Source of the DNA: Planctomycetota bacterium
Lineage (GTDB): Bacteria; Planctomycetota; Planctomycetia; Pirellulales; Lacipirellulaceae
Direction of reading: 5' to 3'
Assembly (NCBI GenBank): GCA_029259915.1
Contig: JAJDED010000010.1
Coordinates: 1-64,000, forward strand
DNA length: 64,000 nucleotides
Position numbers and translations under genes: made by a program. Shown in pieces: positions 53,881 through 62,808 of the stretch. Positions within the stretch are counted from its first letter, which is position 1; every line of letters starts with the position of its first letter. The notes under the pieces are model-generated. The model had not been told where the DNA came from. It worked only from the letters and a program-made list of their open reading frames with translations, and searched no databases.

Positions 53881-55148
53881 AGGGTGAGCTCCCATAAAAG
53901 ACCAACCATCAACAAGCAGAAAGCCAATGTTCCCAGCAGCCACAAAACCGACCGCGACCGTGTTCCGCGATTAGTAAACGGAATGGTCAACGCGAGCGAT
54001 CCCAACGATAGCGATGCCCCGAGAATTAATCTTAAGCTGTTCTTATCGAAATAACCCCAAGCGGTCATGACGATAAAGAAGAGTACCGCAGCCGTTGCCA
54101 GGATATTGAGCACATGTCGGCTCCGCGGTCCTCGGTCGAGAAAAGGAACCACGAGCACCACGAGACCAACCCCGCCGAAAAACAGGGTCCCCAACATCTC
54201 GCCTTCCATGCCAAGAATATGCCCCGGCAACTGCTTCAGCGCCTGAAACATAAACAGGAAGTACCATTCCGGTTTGATCCCTTCGGGTGCCGACCCGAAA
54301 GGATCGGCTTTCTCTCCGAGTTCCCAAGGAAACAAAGCTGCCAATGCTGCCAACAAACCCAAAGCGAGATACCACCCAACGGCGTCGCGCAACAGAAAGT
54401 CGGGAACAAAAGGCATGGTGGGAATCTGCTGTCGGCCTCCGTAACGCCGGAGGTCTCGCTCTGGAATACTCATTCCATGTTGTTGCACCATGAACAAGTG
54501 AAAACCGAGCATGCCGAGCGTCAGCAGTGGCAAAATGGCCACGTGCAATGCGTAAAACCGGCTGAGAGTATCCCCGGTAACGTTTTCGCCACCGCGAGCA
54601 AGCAACAACAAGTCCGGCCCGACCACGGGAACAACTCCCACAAGGGCGGTCCCCACACGCGTCGCGAAAAATGCCAGCTGGTTCCAGGGCAGCAGGTAAC
54701 CACTGAACCCAAACGCCATGAACAATAGCAACAACAGAATCCCGGAAACCCAAGTGAGTTCGCGTGGCCGATGGTAAGCGCGCATCATATAGGCTGTAAG
54801 CAAATGCAAAAAAAGAATCCCGATCAAGAGATTGGCAGCCCAGGAGTGAACCGATCGGATCAGCCAGCCAAAGTCGACCTCCGTCATAAACGCTTGAACG
54901 CTTTCAAACGCCTGATCTGGAGAGGGCTTGTAGTACAGAGAAAGCAGCACCCCGCTGATTATCTGGACAATGAAGAGGAAGAGTGCCATTCCTCCTAAGA
55001 AATAGAAGTGTGTGCTGCGGTGAATGGGTACCAGTTTTTTGGCAGCAAGGCCGGCCAGCACTTCCAATCCCAAACGTTCGTGGAAGAACTTCTGGATTCC
55101 TTCGGTGCGTGCCGGTGAGACCGCAGATTCTTCAGGCGCGTGAGACAA
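53877..55148 (-). CDS. Cytochrome b of a Rieske/cytochrome b complex
   Basis: The 423-aa protein has about eight helices, a fused b6 plus subunit-IV layout. Haem ligands occur as HSWAANLLIGILFLH (14 apart) and HVAILPLLTLGMLGFH (15 apart); the 14/15 spacing is of the b6 rather than the mitochondrial type. The quinol-site motif PEWY is present (KPEWYFLF). TTG 55148 with AGGAGGAG six bases upstream is chosen; this gives a 17-bp overlap with the Rieske gene. The track start lies inside that gene. It oxidises quinol at the membrane. Confidence 0.9.
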   Translation of the reverse strand: MSHAPEESAVSPARTEGIQKFFHERLGLEVLAGLAAKKLVPIHRSTHFYFLGGMALFLFIVQIISGVLLSLYYKPSPDQAFESVQAFMTEVDFGWLIRSVHSWAANLLIGILFLHLLTAYMMRAYHRPRELTWVSGILLLLLFMAFGFSGYLLPWNQLAFFATRVGTALVGVVPVVGPDLLLLARGGENVTGDTLSRFYALHVAILPLLTLGMLGFHLFMVQQHGMSIPERDLRRYGGRQQIPTMPFVPDFLLRDAVGWYLALGLLAALAALFPWELGEKADPFGSAPEGIKPEWYFLFMFQALKQLPGHILGMEGEMLGTLFFGGVGLVVLVVPFLDRGPRSRHVLNILATAAVLFFIVMTAWGYFDKNSLRLILGASLSLGSLALTIPFTNRGTRSRSVLWLLGTLAFCLLMVGLLWELTL

Positions 55149-55620
55149 TGATCTCCTCCTGGCCTGGTTTTCCACGAAGGTTGACCTTGAAGGATTCGAG
55201 TGGCCTCGGCGGTGGCCCGGCAACATTGCGACCGTTTATGTCGTAAACGCCACCATGGCAGCTGCAATAAATGTCGCCCTCTTGGGGACGAAACTTCACC
55301 GTGCAATCGGTATGTGTACAAACCGCATTGAATGCTTTCACCTCGCCATCGAGGGTTCGCACAAGGATGCACGGTTTGCCCGCAAATTCAAATGGCGCGG
55401 GCCAGTTCCCCTCTTCGTCGGGCCGCAGTTGATTCACACGCAGTGGAGCAACCACTTGGAACGCCCCGGAGCTTGTGCTTCGCCGAGGTTTCAGAAACCG
55501 CAGGACGGGATACAGGAGGCTCGCAACCGTGGCCAGATTCATGCCCACCAGCATGCGAAACAACCAAGAACGCCGCGGACAATTGTCGCATGTGTCGAGC
55601 TTGTCACATTTATCTTCCAC
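55132..55620 (-). CDS. Rieske iron-sulfur protein
   Basis: The 162-aa protein has the two Rieske loops CTHTDCTV and CSCHGGVYD, which bind a [2Fe-2S] cluster through two Cys and two His. A membrane anchor lies near residues 25-42 (WLFRMLVGMNLATVASLLYPVL). An N-terminal CDKLDTCDNCP stretch precedes it and is unusual: a small Cys motif on the cytoplasmic side. GTG 55620 has GGAG upstream; the track start (55650) is a TTG with no ribosome site. It is first of the overlapping Rieske-cyt b-nonahaem trio. The 198-bp gap before it shows no gene. Confidence 0.9.
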   Translation of the reverse strand: MEDKCDKLDTCDNCPRRSWLFRMLVGMNLATVASLLYPVLRFLKPRRSTSSGAFQVVAPLRVNQLRPDEEGNWPAPFEFAGKPCILVRTLDGEVKAFNAVCTHTDCTVKFRPQEGDIYCSCHGGVYDINGRNVAGPPPRPLESFKVNLRGKPGQEEIIVSRA

Positions 55621-55818
55621 CGGTGCTTGCTCCAATGATGGCCACTGCAAGTTAGCTGATTTCCGATAATACGCCAGCCGACAATAGCTAATAGCTAGCC
55701 GCTAACAGCTCAAAATTATAACCATTTCCGCCAATGATCCAATAAACTTTCGGGAAGACGCAACACACAAGTTGCTCATCCCAATCGGTTTGACAACCAG
55801 TATCAATAAATCACCCTC

Positions 55819-57786
55819 TTATGTGAAAAGTCCAATCACAATGGCGACCAGCAGCGCCAAGCCAACAAGCAGGGCAAAAATCCCAGCCATGGCCAATAAG
55901 AAGGACGAACCACGGGACGGAATCGGGGACTGCAACAACTCCAATCTGCCTTCGCGTTTCAGCCGTTCGTAATACTCCGGTCGCTCCTCGCGTAATTCCT
56001 CTTCGCTCGTCAGGCCGGTGAGAATCGACATATCCAGAGGGAATTTTTCCGGGCGAAAATGCGTGTTGAAGAAATGGATTGAAAACACAAATCCCGTGGC
56101 CAACAGAGCCAGTTTGCCATGGATCAGGTGGGCAAAGTTCAGCGTTTCCCCTGGGAGCACGGCACAGAACTGCGTCGGAAACCACAAGATCAGGCCCGTC
56201 GAACCGATGAGGATGATGTCGGCACTGGCGGCCCAGAGGTCGAATTTCTCCCAATACGACCAACGCTCGAAAGTCGGCTTCGGCCCGAGACCGACGAACC
56301 AACGCAACATTCCGAAAAAATCCTGGAAGTCACGGCGATTGGGTACCGGAGAATCGGGGCTGAAAAGCCAAGTGAATCGTCCGGTACCATCCGCGGGTCC
56401 GACGATCAGTCGACCTAGCAACCACGACAAGTAAAACAACAGGCAACCGATATTCGCCACGCCGAAAATACGGTGCCAGAGTCCGGTTGAAGCAAAATCG
56501 CCCAGCAGCCCGGACAACGTATGTGCCCAACCGTATTCGCTGTACTTCAACGGCAAACCGGTCAGCGCCAGCCCCAGAAACGAGACCATCAGCACAGCGT
56601 GGGCAAAGCGATGCACAGGCTTAAACCGAACATAGGCGGTCGTCCCCGGCGAAGGATGTTCGGGACGCTTCTGGTGGCGGAGACTGATAAAACTGCGACC
56701 AAACCAAAGAAGCGTGTGTATGCCGAAAATGGAAAATACCGTGATCAAAAGATACGTGATCCCAAGGTCCACCCAATAAAGGGCCGGGTTGCGTGTGGCG
56801 TCGTGAGGGTCGGCATGGGGATCGAACTCTAAAAAATTGCTGCTCACGTCCGGATGACACTGTCCGCACGTTTGGTGACGATTGACCTTGGAAAGCCGAG
56901 AATCGGTTTCCGTCACCGGAAGAATATCGTGGGCCCCATGACAATCGGAACACTCGGCTGCAGGGACGTAGCCAAGTTCGGTAAGTTGCCCATGCAGGCT
57001 AATCGCATACTGGGTGGAAAGTTCCGCATGACAATCGCCGCAACGCTCCGCCATTCCCAGCCGAAAATCGGGCGACCGGGGATGTGCAAGATCGTGCCCC
57101 TGATGGCAATCGGTGCAGCTTGCGGTTCGCTTGACCTGCCCGCCCGGCGCGGGGTCTTTAGTCTTCCCACCCAGCCCCGCTTCGCGGCCATGCACACTCC
57201 GCTGTACGCGCTCGTCGACAAATCGGTGACATGTTGCGCAAGTTGCCGCGACATTGGTCGCATGCAATGACGACTGCGGATCCGACGCTGGAAAGATGCC
57301 GTGACTACCATGGCAATCCGTGCAAACAGCCGTGGCAACCAGCCCCGATTTCTCCAACCCATGCCCGTGTACACTCGCCAAGTACGTTCTCAGAGCTTCC
57401 TGATGGCAGCTACCACAGAGCCCGATTTGTGTTTCGAGACGCGATGCCGAGCGTTTAACGTGATTTAACGGCGACCTGAAGGGAAGCACTCCTGATTGTG
57501 CGCCTTCGACATGCGTTGCATGAGCCTTCCCAACATCGAAGCTACTGGGATCTCCACCATGACAATCGTGGCAGTTGACACCCTGTTTCCAATGCGCGTC
57601 CTCAGCCAACGTTTCCATGGGTACATACAACCGCAACGTATCGCCTTCCCACAAATCACGTTCACCGTGGCAGGCGGCGCAATTGTTCTTTTCCGGCGGC
57701 AGGCGCGAACCGCGGGGCTCGGCAGCGGCACCCGGGCACTCGGCCAACAACACAAACAACAGCGTGAGCGACATTAGTGACTTCAT
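55819..57786 (-). CDS. Nine-haem cytochrome c fused to a membrane cytochrome b domain
   Basis: The 655-aa protein has a signal peptide, nine CxxCH motifs within the first about 330 residues (CAACH, CHDCH, CGSCH, CTDCH, CATCH, CTDCH, CGDCH, CSDCH, CGQCH) and then a membrane part of about five helices. The latter has histidines in FKPVHRFAHAVLM, LWHRIFGV and HFFNTHFRPEKFPLD, as in b561/formate-dehydrogenase-gamma type cytochromes. The fusion would carry electrons between the quinone pool and periplasmic haems in one chain. It is paralogous to 59278-61380. The ATG overlaps the previous gene by 4 bp. Confidence 0.87.
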   Translation of the reverse strand: MKSLMSLTLLFVLLAECPGAAAEPRGSRLPPEKNNCAACHGERDLWEGDTLRLYVPMETLAEDAHWKQGVNCHDCHGGDPSSFDVGKAHATHVEGAQSGVLPFRSPLNHVKRSASRLETQIGLCGSCHQEALRTYLASVHGHGLEKSGLVATAVCTDCHGSHGIFPASDPQSSLHATNVAATCATCHRFVDERVQRSVHGREAGLGGKTKDPAPGGQVKRTASCTDCHQGHDLAHPRSPDFRLGMAERCGDCHAELSTQYAISLHGQLTELGYVPAAECSDCHGAHDILPVTETDSRLSKVNRHQTCGQCHPDVSSNFLEFDPHADPHDATRNPALYWVDLGITYLLITVFSIFGIHTLLWFGRSFISLRHQKRPEHPSPGTTAYVRFKPVHRFAHAVLMVSFLGLALTGLPLKYSEYGWAHTLSGLLGDFASTGLWHRIFGVANIGCLLFYLSWLLGRLIVGPADGTGRFTWLFSPDSPVPNRRDFQDFFGMLRWFVGLGPKPTFERWSYWEKFDLWAASADIILIGSTGLILWFPTQFCAVLPGETLNFAHLIHGKLALLATGFVFSIHFFNTHFRPEKFPLDMSILTGLTSEEELREERPEYYERLKREGRLELLQSPIPSRGSSFLLAMAGIFALLVGLALLVAIVIGLFT

Positions 57787-59264
57787 TGCATCTTTTCGAC
57801 CTTATTAGGCAAAACCACCTGCGGTTCTTCAATCGTTAACTCGCGGCAGATTGCTATCAATTGATCTACCAAATTGCGGGTGACCGACGTGGTGTAGTGG
57901 ATGTTGTGAATACCGTTGCCAACACGGATGAAATTCAAGTTGTCTTCCAGTTCTTCTAATTGTTTTTCGATCTCTATCACTCGCGTTTCATCCAGACTGG
58001 ACGCTTTGAGTGCTTCGTAAACATGCGATAAATTTGCTTCGATCTCAGCTAGAGAATCTTTCAGCAACTGGTGATGCGCTTGAAGCCTTTCGGTGGCCAG
58101 TGCGTCATGGCATTGGGTACAGACTTTCGTCGAAGCTTTCCAAAGAACGGTCCCCGTTGGCGAAATTTCCTTGACCTGGTGGCACGAAGGACATGCAATC
58201 CGAGCGCCGGCCATGCCGCTTTGATGCGCAAAATCGCCCTTCGCACCTTTGCCCAATAACATCCGAACCTGTTCGCCGTGTTGATTGGGGTGACACGACT
58301 TGCAATCAGAAGCAGCGTGCTCAATCCTCTGCGGGTCCAACGAATGTTGGATCTCTAAATGGCATTCAAGACAGTCGACTTTGTGATCAGTCACGTGCTT
58401 CTGGTGCAAGAACACGTGGTCGTCTATCTGTTTCAGATCTTCCTCGCGATCGTGACACACCGTGCATCGTTCGAACGGGACGACTCCGTTGCCACGGATT
58501 AAGTCGCCATGACAATTGGCACAATCCACACCGCGCTCGTACGCCAATTCGTGGCTAAATTTTACTCCTCCCCCCAAGTCAAACGTCTCTTCCGGGATCT
58601 GGTGGCAACGGGTACAGGTTCCCAATCCCTCGTTGAACAACCCTTCTTTGAAATGGCACAAAAAGCATGTCGACGTGGTAACGGTCATGTGTTTCCCCTG
58701 CATGACCTGACTGTGGCAACTGGTGCAGCGCAGCCGCTTTTCGCGTCGCAACCCGGTGAGATGCGGGCGGTGATCGAAGGGAACACCGTGAAACTCAACG
58801 CGACCGGAGAGCAATCGCGTATCGTGACAGCGCAAACAACTGGCGTCAGATATCTCGGCAGCCGGGCGCGGGCCGGCGCTTTCGGTAACATACTTCAGCA
58901 GTTGGACGAGCCCCATCAACTTTCCTCGCACCTTTTCCCCGGCGCCGGGTGGAAAATGGCACTTGATACAGGACACATCCTTATGGCTCGACTCCTGCCA
59001 CGAAACGTAATAGGGTTCCATGATGTGGCATGAGCGGCAAAATTGTGGCCGCGAAGTATAAGTTGCCGCCCCGCCCGTCAGCAGCATCGATAACAGTAGG
59101 AAGGCGCCGAATACCGCCGCAATTCGCAAAGCGATCAAACGCGCCCGCTGCCAAAACGTTCGTTGGTCGGGCGGATCAGTGGGTTCAGCCGCACCGACGC
59201 CGGTGGAAGAGACCGGGAAGTCGGTCGTGCTTTGAGTGCCGGAAAGTGGTTCTTTTTCGGGCAT
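57783..59264 (-). CDS. NapC/NirT-like twelve-haem cytochrome c
   Basis: The 493-aa protein has one N-terminal membrane helix (about residues 43-65). A NapC/NirT-type opening follows: FCRSCHIMEPYYVSWQESSHKDVSCIKCHFPPG. Twelve CxxCH motifs are visible in total, ending with CPSCH and CTQCH. The C-terminal about 100 residues are helical with no haem motif. NapC-type proteins take electrons from quinol to periplasmic partners. GGAG precedes the ATG; the gene lies between the two c/b fusions (13-bp gap and 4-bp overlap), so all three are surely co-translated and probably one complex. Confidence 0.87.
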   Translation of the reverse strand: MPEKEPLSGTQSTTDFPVSSTGVGAAEPTDPPDQRTFWQRARLIALRIAAVFGAFLLLSMLLTGGAATYTSRPQFCRSCHIMEPYYVSWQESSHKDVSCIKCHFPPGAGEKVRGKLMGLVQLLKYVTESAGPRPAAEISDASCLRCHDTRLLSGRVEFHGVPFDHRPHLTGLRREKRLRCTSCHSQVMQGKHMTVTTSTCFLCHFKEGLFNEGLGTCTRCHQIPEETFDLGGGVKFSHELAYERGVDCANCHGDLIRGNGVVPFERCTVCHDREEDLKQIDDHVFLHQKHVTDHKVDCLECHLEIQHSLDPQRIEHAASDCKSCHPNQHGEQVRMLLGKGAKGDFAHQSGMAGARIACPSCHQVKEISPTGTVLWKASTKVCTQCHDALATERLQAHHQLLKDSLAEIEANLSHVYEALKASSLDETRVIEIEKQLEELEDNLNFIRVGNGIHNIHYTTSVTRNLVDQLIAICRELTIEEPQVVLPNKVEKMQ

Positions 59265-59277
59265 TCCTTGACTCTCC

Positions 59278-61380
59278 TCATTCCCCCAAACTAGCCAACA
59301 GCGTTACTGCCAACAGACTTAACCCCAACGAGTAAATCAGCAGGCCCCAAAAAACATGGAGCCACAGACGCCCGTTGGACGTAGCCGCTACCTGCAAGCG
59401 ATCGAGCTTGCCTTCGCTTTCCAGTCGGGAAATATATTCCGGACGATGTTTTCTCAGATGCTCCAAGCTCACCAAGCCCGTCAAAACAGACAGGTCCATC
59501 GGAAATTTTTCGGGACGAAAATGTGCGTGGAAAAAATGGATCAAAAACAGAAAACTGGCTACGTAAATGGCAAACTCCGAATGAATAAGTTGGGCACCGT
59601 TCAAAACTCTTCCCGAAAGCACAAGACAAAACAGATTCGGATACCAAAGCATCAGCCCGCTGATCCCAATCAGAGCGGTCGCTAAAAAGAAGGCCCAATA
59701 GTCGAGTTTCTCCCAATAGGTCCAGCGCTCGAAGGTCGGCTTTTGCCGGAGTCCCAAAAACCAACGCACCATTCCCCAGAAGTCACGCAGATCCCGACCG
59801 CCGAGAACTGGTGAATCGGGGCCAGTGACGATGGCATTCCAACTCCGTTTTCTGCGGAGCCTGACAATCTTTGCGATAGCCCGCGCCAAGTGAATCACGC
59901 AGGCGACGATTGCCATCACCGCAAAGAAGTGATGCCAAACACTCACGGCCCGGCTGCCACCCAAACCTCGGGCCAGCCACTCCCCCCAATTCTGGTTGCT
60001 GGTCTTGAGAGTCAGCCCGGTCACAGTCAGACCGAGAAAGGCAACAACCAACGCAACGTACAAGGCTCTGTGAATCAATCCAAAGCGAGGCAAGGCATAT
60101 TGCTCGGACTCCACAAGCGTTACATGCCCCCCATGCCTGAGCCTGTGAATCAACGCGCGGACAAACCACAGAAAGGCGTGTAGCAAAAAACAACCAAAGC
60201 CAAGGTTGACGAAAGTCTTGATCCCGCTGTACACGACATGCAACCCTGGAGAACGTGATGCATCCTTAAAGTCTGCATGGGGATCGAAGTCGGTGAAGTG
60301 AATCACCGCGCGAAGATGACATGCCTGACAAGTCTGGTGCCGGTTCTCCCCCACGGCGAGCCGTGAGTTCGGATCGTCGACCGGCAAAATGTCGTGGGCC
60401 CCGTGACAGTCGGCACAATTCGCTGCCGACGCAATGCCCTGATGTGTCAATTTGCCATGCTTGCTCAAAGAATAATGCGACGACACCTCGGCGTGGCAAT
60501 TGCCGCAGCGATTGGCCAATTGCAATCGAAATTCGGACAAATCGGGGTGATGGAAGTGATGCCCTTGGTGGCAATCCGTGCAACTGGGAGTCCGTTTTCC
60601 GTTTCCACCGGGGGCCTGATGCTCCGAGGCCGTTCCCAATCCTCCGCCGCGACCATGCACACTGCTCTCCAGCCGCTGCTGAATGAACTTGTGGCATTGC
60701 GTACAGGTCGCCGCAACTTTCGAGGCGTGCAGCGTCGAGCGCCGATCGGCTGCGTAGTAGATTCCATGCGCTCCGTGACAATCGGCACAAACGGCCGTCG
60801 CCAACAGTCCCGAATCGACCAGGCCCTTGCCATGCACCGTATTCCCATACGTCTGTTCATCTTCTGGATGGCACTGTCCACACGTGCGAACTTGGTGGTT
60901 CAAGAACACCGGCGAACGGTCATCGTCGACCGGCTGCATGGGGTGCGCCTTCGCGCCATGGCATTTGCCACAATCCAACGGCAACCCTCGGCCCCGATTG
61001 TCTTTGTCGCCCGACTTGGCATGGACGCCTTTAAGCAAGCCAAGCGCCTGGTCCTGATGGCAACGGGCGCATGTCTGCCTCATTGATTTTAGAGGGGCCA
61101 ATCCTTGATGCGCTTTGGCAACATTAAAACTGGCGGGATTCCCTCCGTGGCAATCGTGGCAGTTCACACCCTTGCGGAAATGGGCGTCGTCGACCAACCC
61201 CTCCAACGAAACATAGAATCGCTGCTGATCCGCTTCCCACAGTTCTTGTTCGCCATGACATTGTGCGCAAGTATTTTCGTCGGTCGCCAACTGCGAACCG
61301 GTTGGCGGCAATGCGACAACCTGGCAGGCAAGCGCCGAAAATAGGGCTATCAGCAGTAAAGTTCTCCCAAGAGTTTCCAC
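59278..61380 (-). CDS. Eleven-haem cytochrome c fused to a membrane cytochrome b domain
   Basis: The 700-aa paralogue of 55819-57786 has eleven CxxCH motifs (CAQCH, CHDCH, CARCH, CGKCH, CGQCH, CADCH, CTQCH, CTDCH, CGNCH, CADCH, CQACH) and the same C-terminal cytochrome b block, including HFFHAHFRPEKFPMDLSVLTG. The two extra haem motifs lie between the third and fourth of the shorter copy (the CGKCH/CGQCH stretch). GTG 61380 is used: it opens on a signal peptide (LGRTLLLIALFSALACQ) and follows GGAGG, though the 13-base spacing is long; the track start (61440) is a TTG without a ribosome site. It is first gene after the terminator at 61452. Confidence 0.86.
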   Translation of the reverse strand: METLGRTLLLIALFSALACQVVALPPTGSQLATDENTCAQCHGEQELWEADQQRFYVSLEGLVDDAHFRKGVNCHDCHGGNPASFNVAKAHQGLAPLKSMRQTCARCHQDQALGLLKGVHAKSGDKDNRGRGLPLDCGKCHGAKAHPMQPVDDDRSPVFLNHQVRTCGQCHPEDEQTYGNTVHGKGLVDSGLLATAVCADCHGAHGIYYAADRRSTLHASKVAATCTQCHKFIQQRLESSVHGRGGGLGTASEHQAPGGNGKRTPSCTDCHQGHHFHHPDLSEFRLQLANRCGNCHAEVSSHYSLSKHGKLTHQGIASAANCADCHGAHDILPVDDPNSRLAVGENRHQTCQACHLRAVIHFTDFDPHADFKDASRSPGLHVVYSGIKTFVNLGFGCFLLHAFLWFVRALIHRLRHGGHVTLVESEQYALPRFGLIHRALYVALVVAFLGLTVTGLTLKTSNQNWGEWLARGLGGSRAVSVWHHFFAVMAIVACVIHLARAIAKIVRLRRKRSWNAIVTGPDSPVLGGRDLRDFWGMVRWFLGLRQKPTFERWTYWEKLDYWAFFLATALIGISGLMLWYPNLFCLVLSGRVLNGAQLIHSEFAIYVASFLFLIHFFHAHFRPEKFPMDLSVLTGLVSLEHLRKHRPEYISRLESEGKLDRLQVAATSNGRLWLHVFWGLLIYSLGLSLLAVTLLASLGE

Positions 61381-61451
61381 AGTGCCACTTCTACCCTCCT
61401 TCTTGCAGACTCGCTGGCTGAAGGTGCGGTATGGTTTCAAGTAATGCGCAG

Positions 61452-61487
61452 AAAAAGAGCCGCCCTGCTGCGTTGCACGGACGGCTC
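61452..61487 (-). terminator. Intrinsic terminator after the PEP-CTERM gene
   Basis: On the minus strand, GAGCCGTCC-N13-GGGCGGCTC (9 pairs, one G-T) is followed directly by TTTTT. It lies between the PEP-CTERM haem protein (stop 61577) and the 11-haem fusion (start 61380). Transcription of the two must therefore be partly independent, or the terminator attenuates. Confidence 0.8.
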
Positions 61488-61576
61488 GAACTCCGCGCCA
61501 TTACCGTGACGGGTCACAAGCCACTTTCATTGTCAACACGTCACGGTCGACGCGACGCGAACGTCGCATTGCCGAC

Positions 61577-62149
61577 TCATTCCCTTTGCCAATGTTTCCC
61601 ACCCCGTCGTACCATGACCGCCATCCCGGTTAAACCGATGCCCAATAGGGCCAGCGTTGCCGGTTCGGGAATCACATTCACTACGAACGATCCGAACGTG
61701 CCTTTTGCACCGCCTGCTGCCGCAACGTCGCCTCCTGCAAGGTACCAAGTGAGGTTATAGGAACCTTCGACAGCACTCAAACCGATATTCAAATCAAGTG
61801 TGTACGGCCCTGTGCCGATATTCTCATCCGACTTGGTAAAAGTCCCTAGCGCCCAGTTGCCACCACCAACGCCAATCGACGCATCCAGACCCGCTTGCGT
61901 CAGATCCGTTAGCGCAATCATGTTATTGCCAGTCGGCTCAGGGAGAGATGCAACGCTAAAAGTAAGCAAACCACCTCCGCCAGCGAGAACATCAAGCGGA
62001 TCGGGGGAAGGCGTTAGACTGCCCGCACCATCGTTGTGGCACATGGTACACGCGCTGTTTGAACCTGGAAATGCGTAGGCAGTTCCAGCTGCAAACACCA
62101 GCAGACAAGCCACAGTGGCGACCGTCGTTAAGTTAAAAAATGTTTTCAT
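61577..62149 (-). CDS. PEP-CTERM protein with one haem-c motif
   Basis: The 190-aa protein has a signal peptide (residues 1-26, ending GTAYAFPG). One CTMCH motif follows directly (SACTMCHNDG), then a beta-rich domain with YNLTWYLAGGD, and a C-terminal PEP-CTERM signal: VIPEPATLALLGIGLTGMAVMVRRGG. PEP-CTERM tails are processed by exosortase to place proteins at the outer surface or extracellular matrix. A cytochrome with such a tail is unusual. ATG 62149 has GAGGGG upstream. It lies between the polyferredoxin and the multihaem genes. Confidence 0.85.
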   Translation of the reverse strand: MKTFFNLTTVATVACLLVFAAGTAYAFPGSNSACTMCHNDGAGSLTPSPDPLDVLAGGGGLLTFSVASLPEPTGNNMIALTDLTQAGLDASIGVGGGNWALGTFTKSDENIGTGPYTLDLNIGLSAVEGSYNLTWYLAGGDVAAAGGAKGTFGSFVVNVIPEPATLALLGIGLTGMAVMVRRGGKHWQRE

Positions 62150-62808
62150 GGTCAAGCCCCTCACTTTCGTGATATCAGAGTCCCTTAAAAAATTACTTTA
62201 CCTCCATGCAAAAAATTTTCTGTTCAACCATATTAGCGCCCCCTCCATTACAACAGTTAAGTTCCTGAACCGACCCCACGATATGCTTGCTTTGAACAAA
62301 CACAAAACATGCTTGGGAAAAGAAATCCGCAAACGCTATACCAAAAATGTTCTGCAAGTGGTGACGGCAACAACTTCCTGAAGGTGTACTTCCGCGTTTG
62401 TTAGCCAAGAATGCTTACCCTTTTGAGGGTAAGAACCACCCGTCATCAAGTTGCCCTCGTAGAAAACACCTAGATGCAATTAGATGTCTTTCTGAAGTGA
62501 ATGTGGAGCGCTGTTACGAATTCACCGGCCGACTATTGCTGCAAGTGCATATCGCACAACCATGTTCCGACAAACTGCTTTTCTCTCCGCAGTTTTTACT
62601 GAGAAAAAGGCGATATGTTCGTAGGGAAGGTGCCAGAATCGCCTGCAAAAGACTCTCCCTGAACAAGCATGCAATCCCATAATTTTTCTGACTGTGCAAA
62701 AGTTCTTTGAATCACGTAATTCGTGCCACCACAAATGTGTGCGGAGACGCGCGCATTTGTGTACAAACCAGACATAAATGCACAGCAACTGCAATTTTTT
62801 CGGGGTAA
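62150..62808. other. Intergenic region with a strong hairpin, no supported gene
   Basis: A 659-bp gap between the truncated polyferredoxin and the PEP-CTERM gene. Two ORF-track frames here (62115-62381 and 62398-62682) have no ribosome site and no recognisable sequence. The only clear structure is the hairpin at 62730-62761. The promoter of the PEP-CTERM gene should lie near 62160-62230, but no clean hexamer pair was found. Confidence 0.45.
62730..62761 (+). other. 14-bp hairpin with GAGA tetraloop
   Basis: CACAAATGTGTGCG-GAGA-CGCGCGCATTTGTG folds into 14 consecutive pairs as plus-strand RNA, two of them U-G, closed by a GNRA-type loop. On the minus strand the same two positions become C-A mismatches. 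It lies 48 bp past the polyferredoxin stop (minus strand) and has no T-run on either side. Confidence 0.6.

Noticed and set aside
52522-61380. Regularly spaced similar short repeats suggesting a CRISPR array
   Set aside because: The repeats are codons for CxxCH haem motifs in open reading frames; spacing varies and they are not identical.
62115-62682. Two plus-strand ORFs of 88 and 94 aa in the gap before the PEP-CTERM gene
   Set aside because: No ribosome sites, no recognisable sequence, and they run through the start of the PEP-CTERM gene or through structured non-coding DNA.
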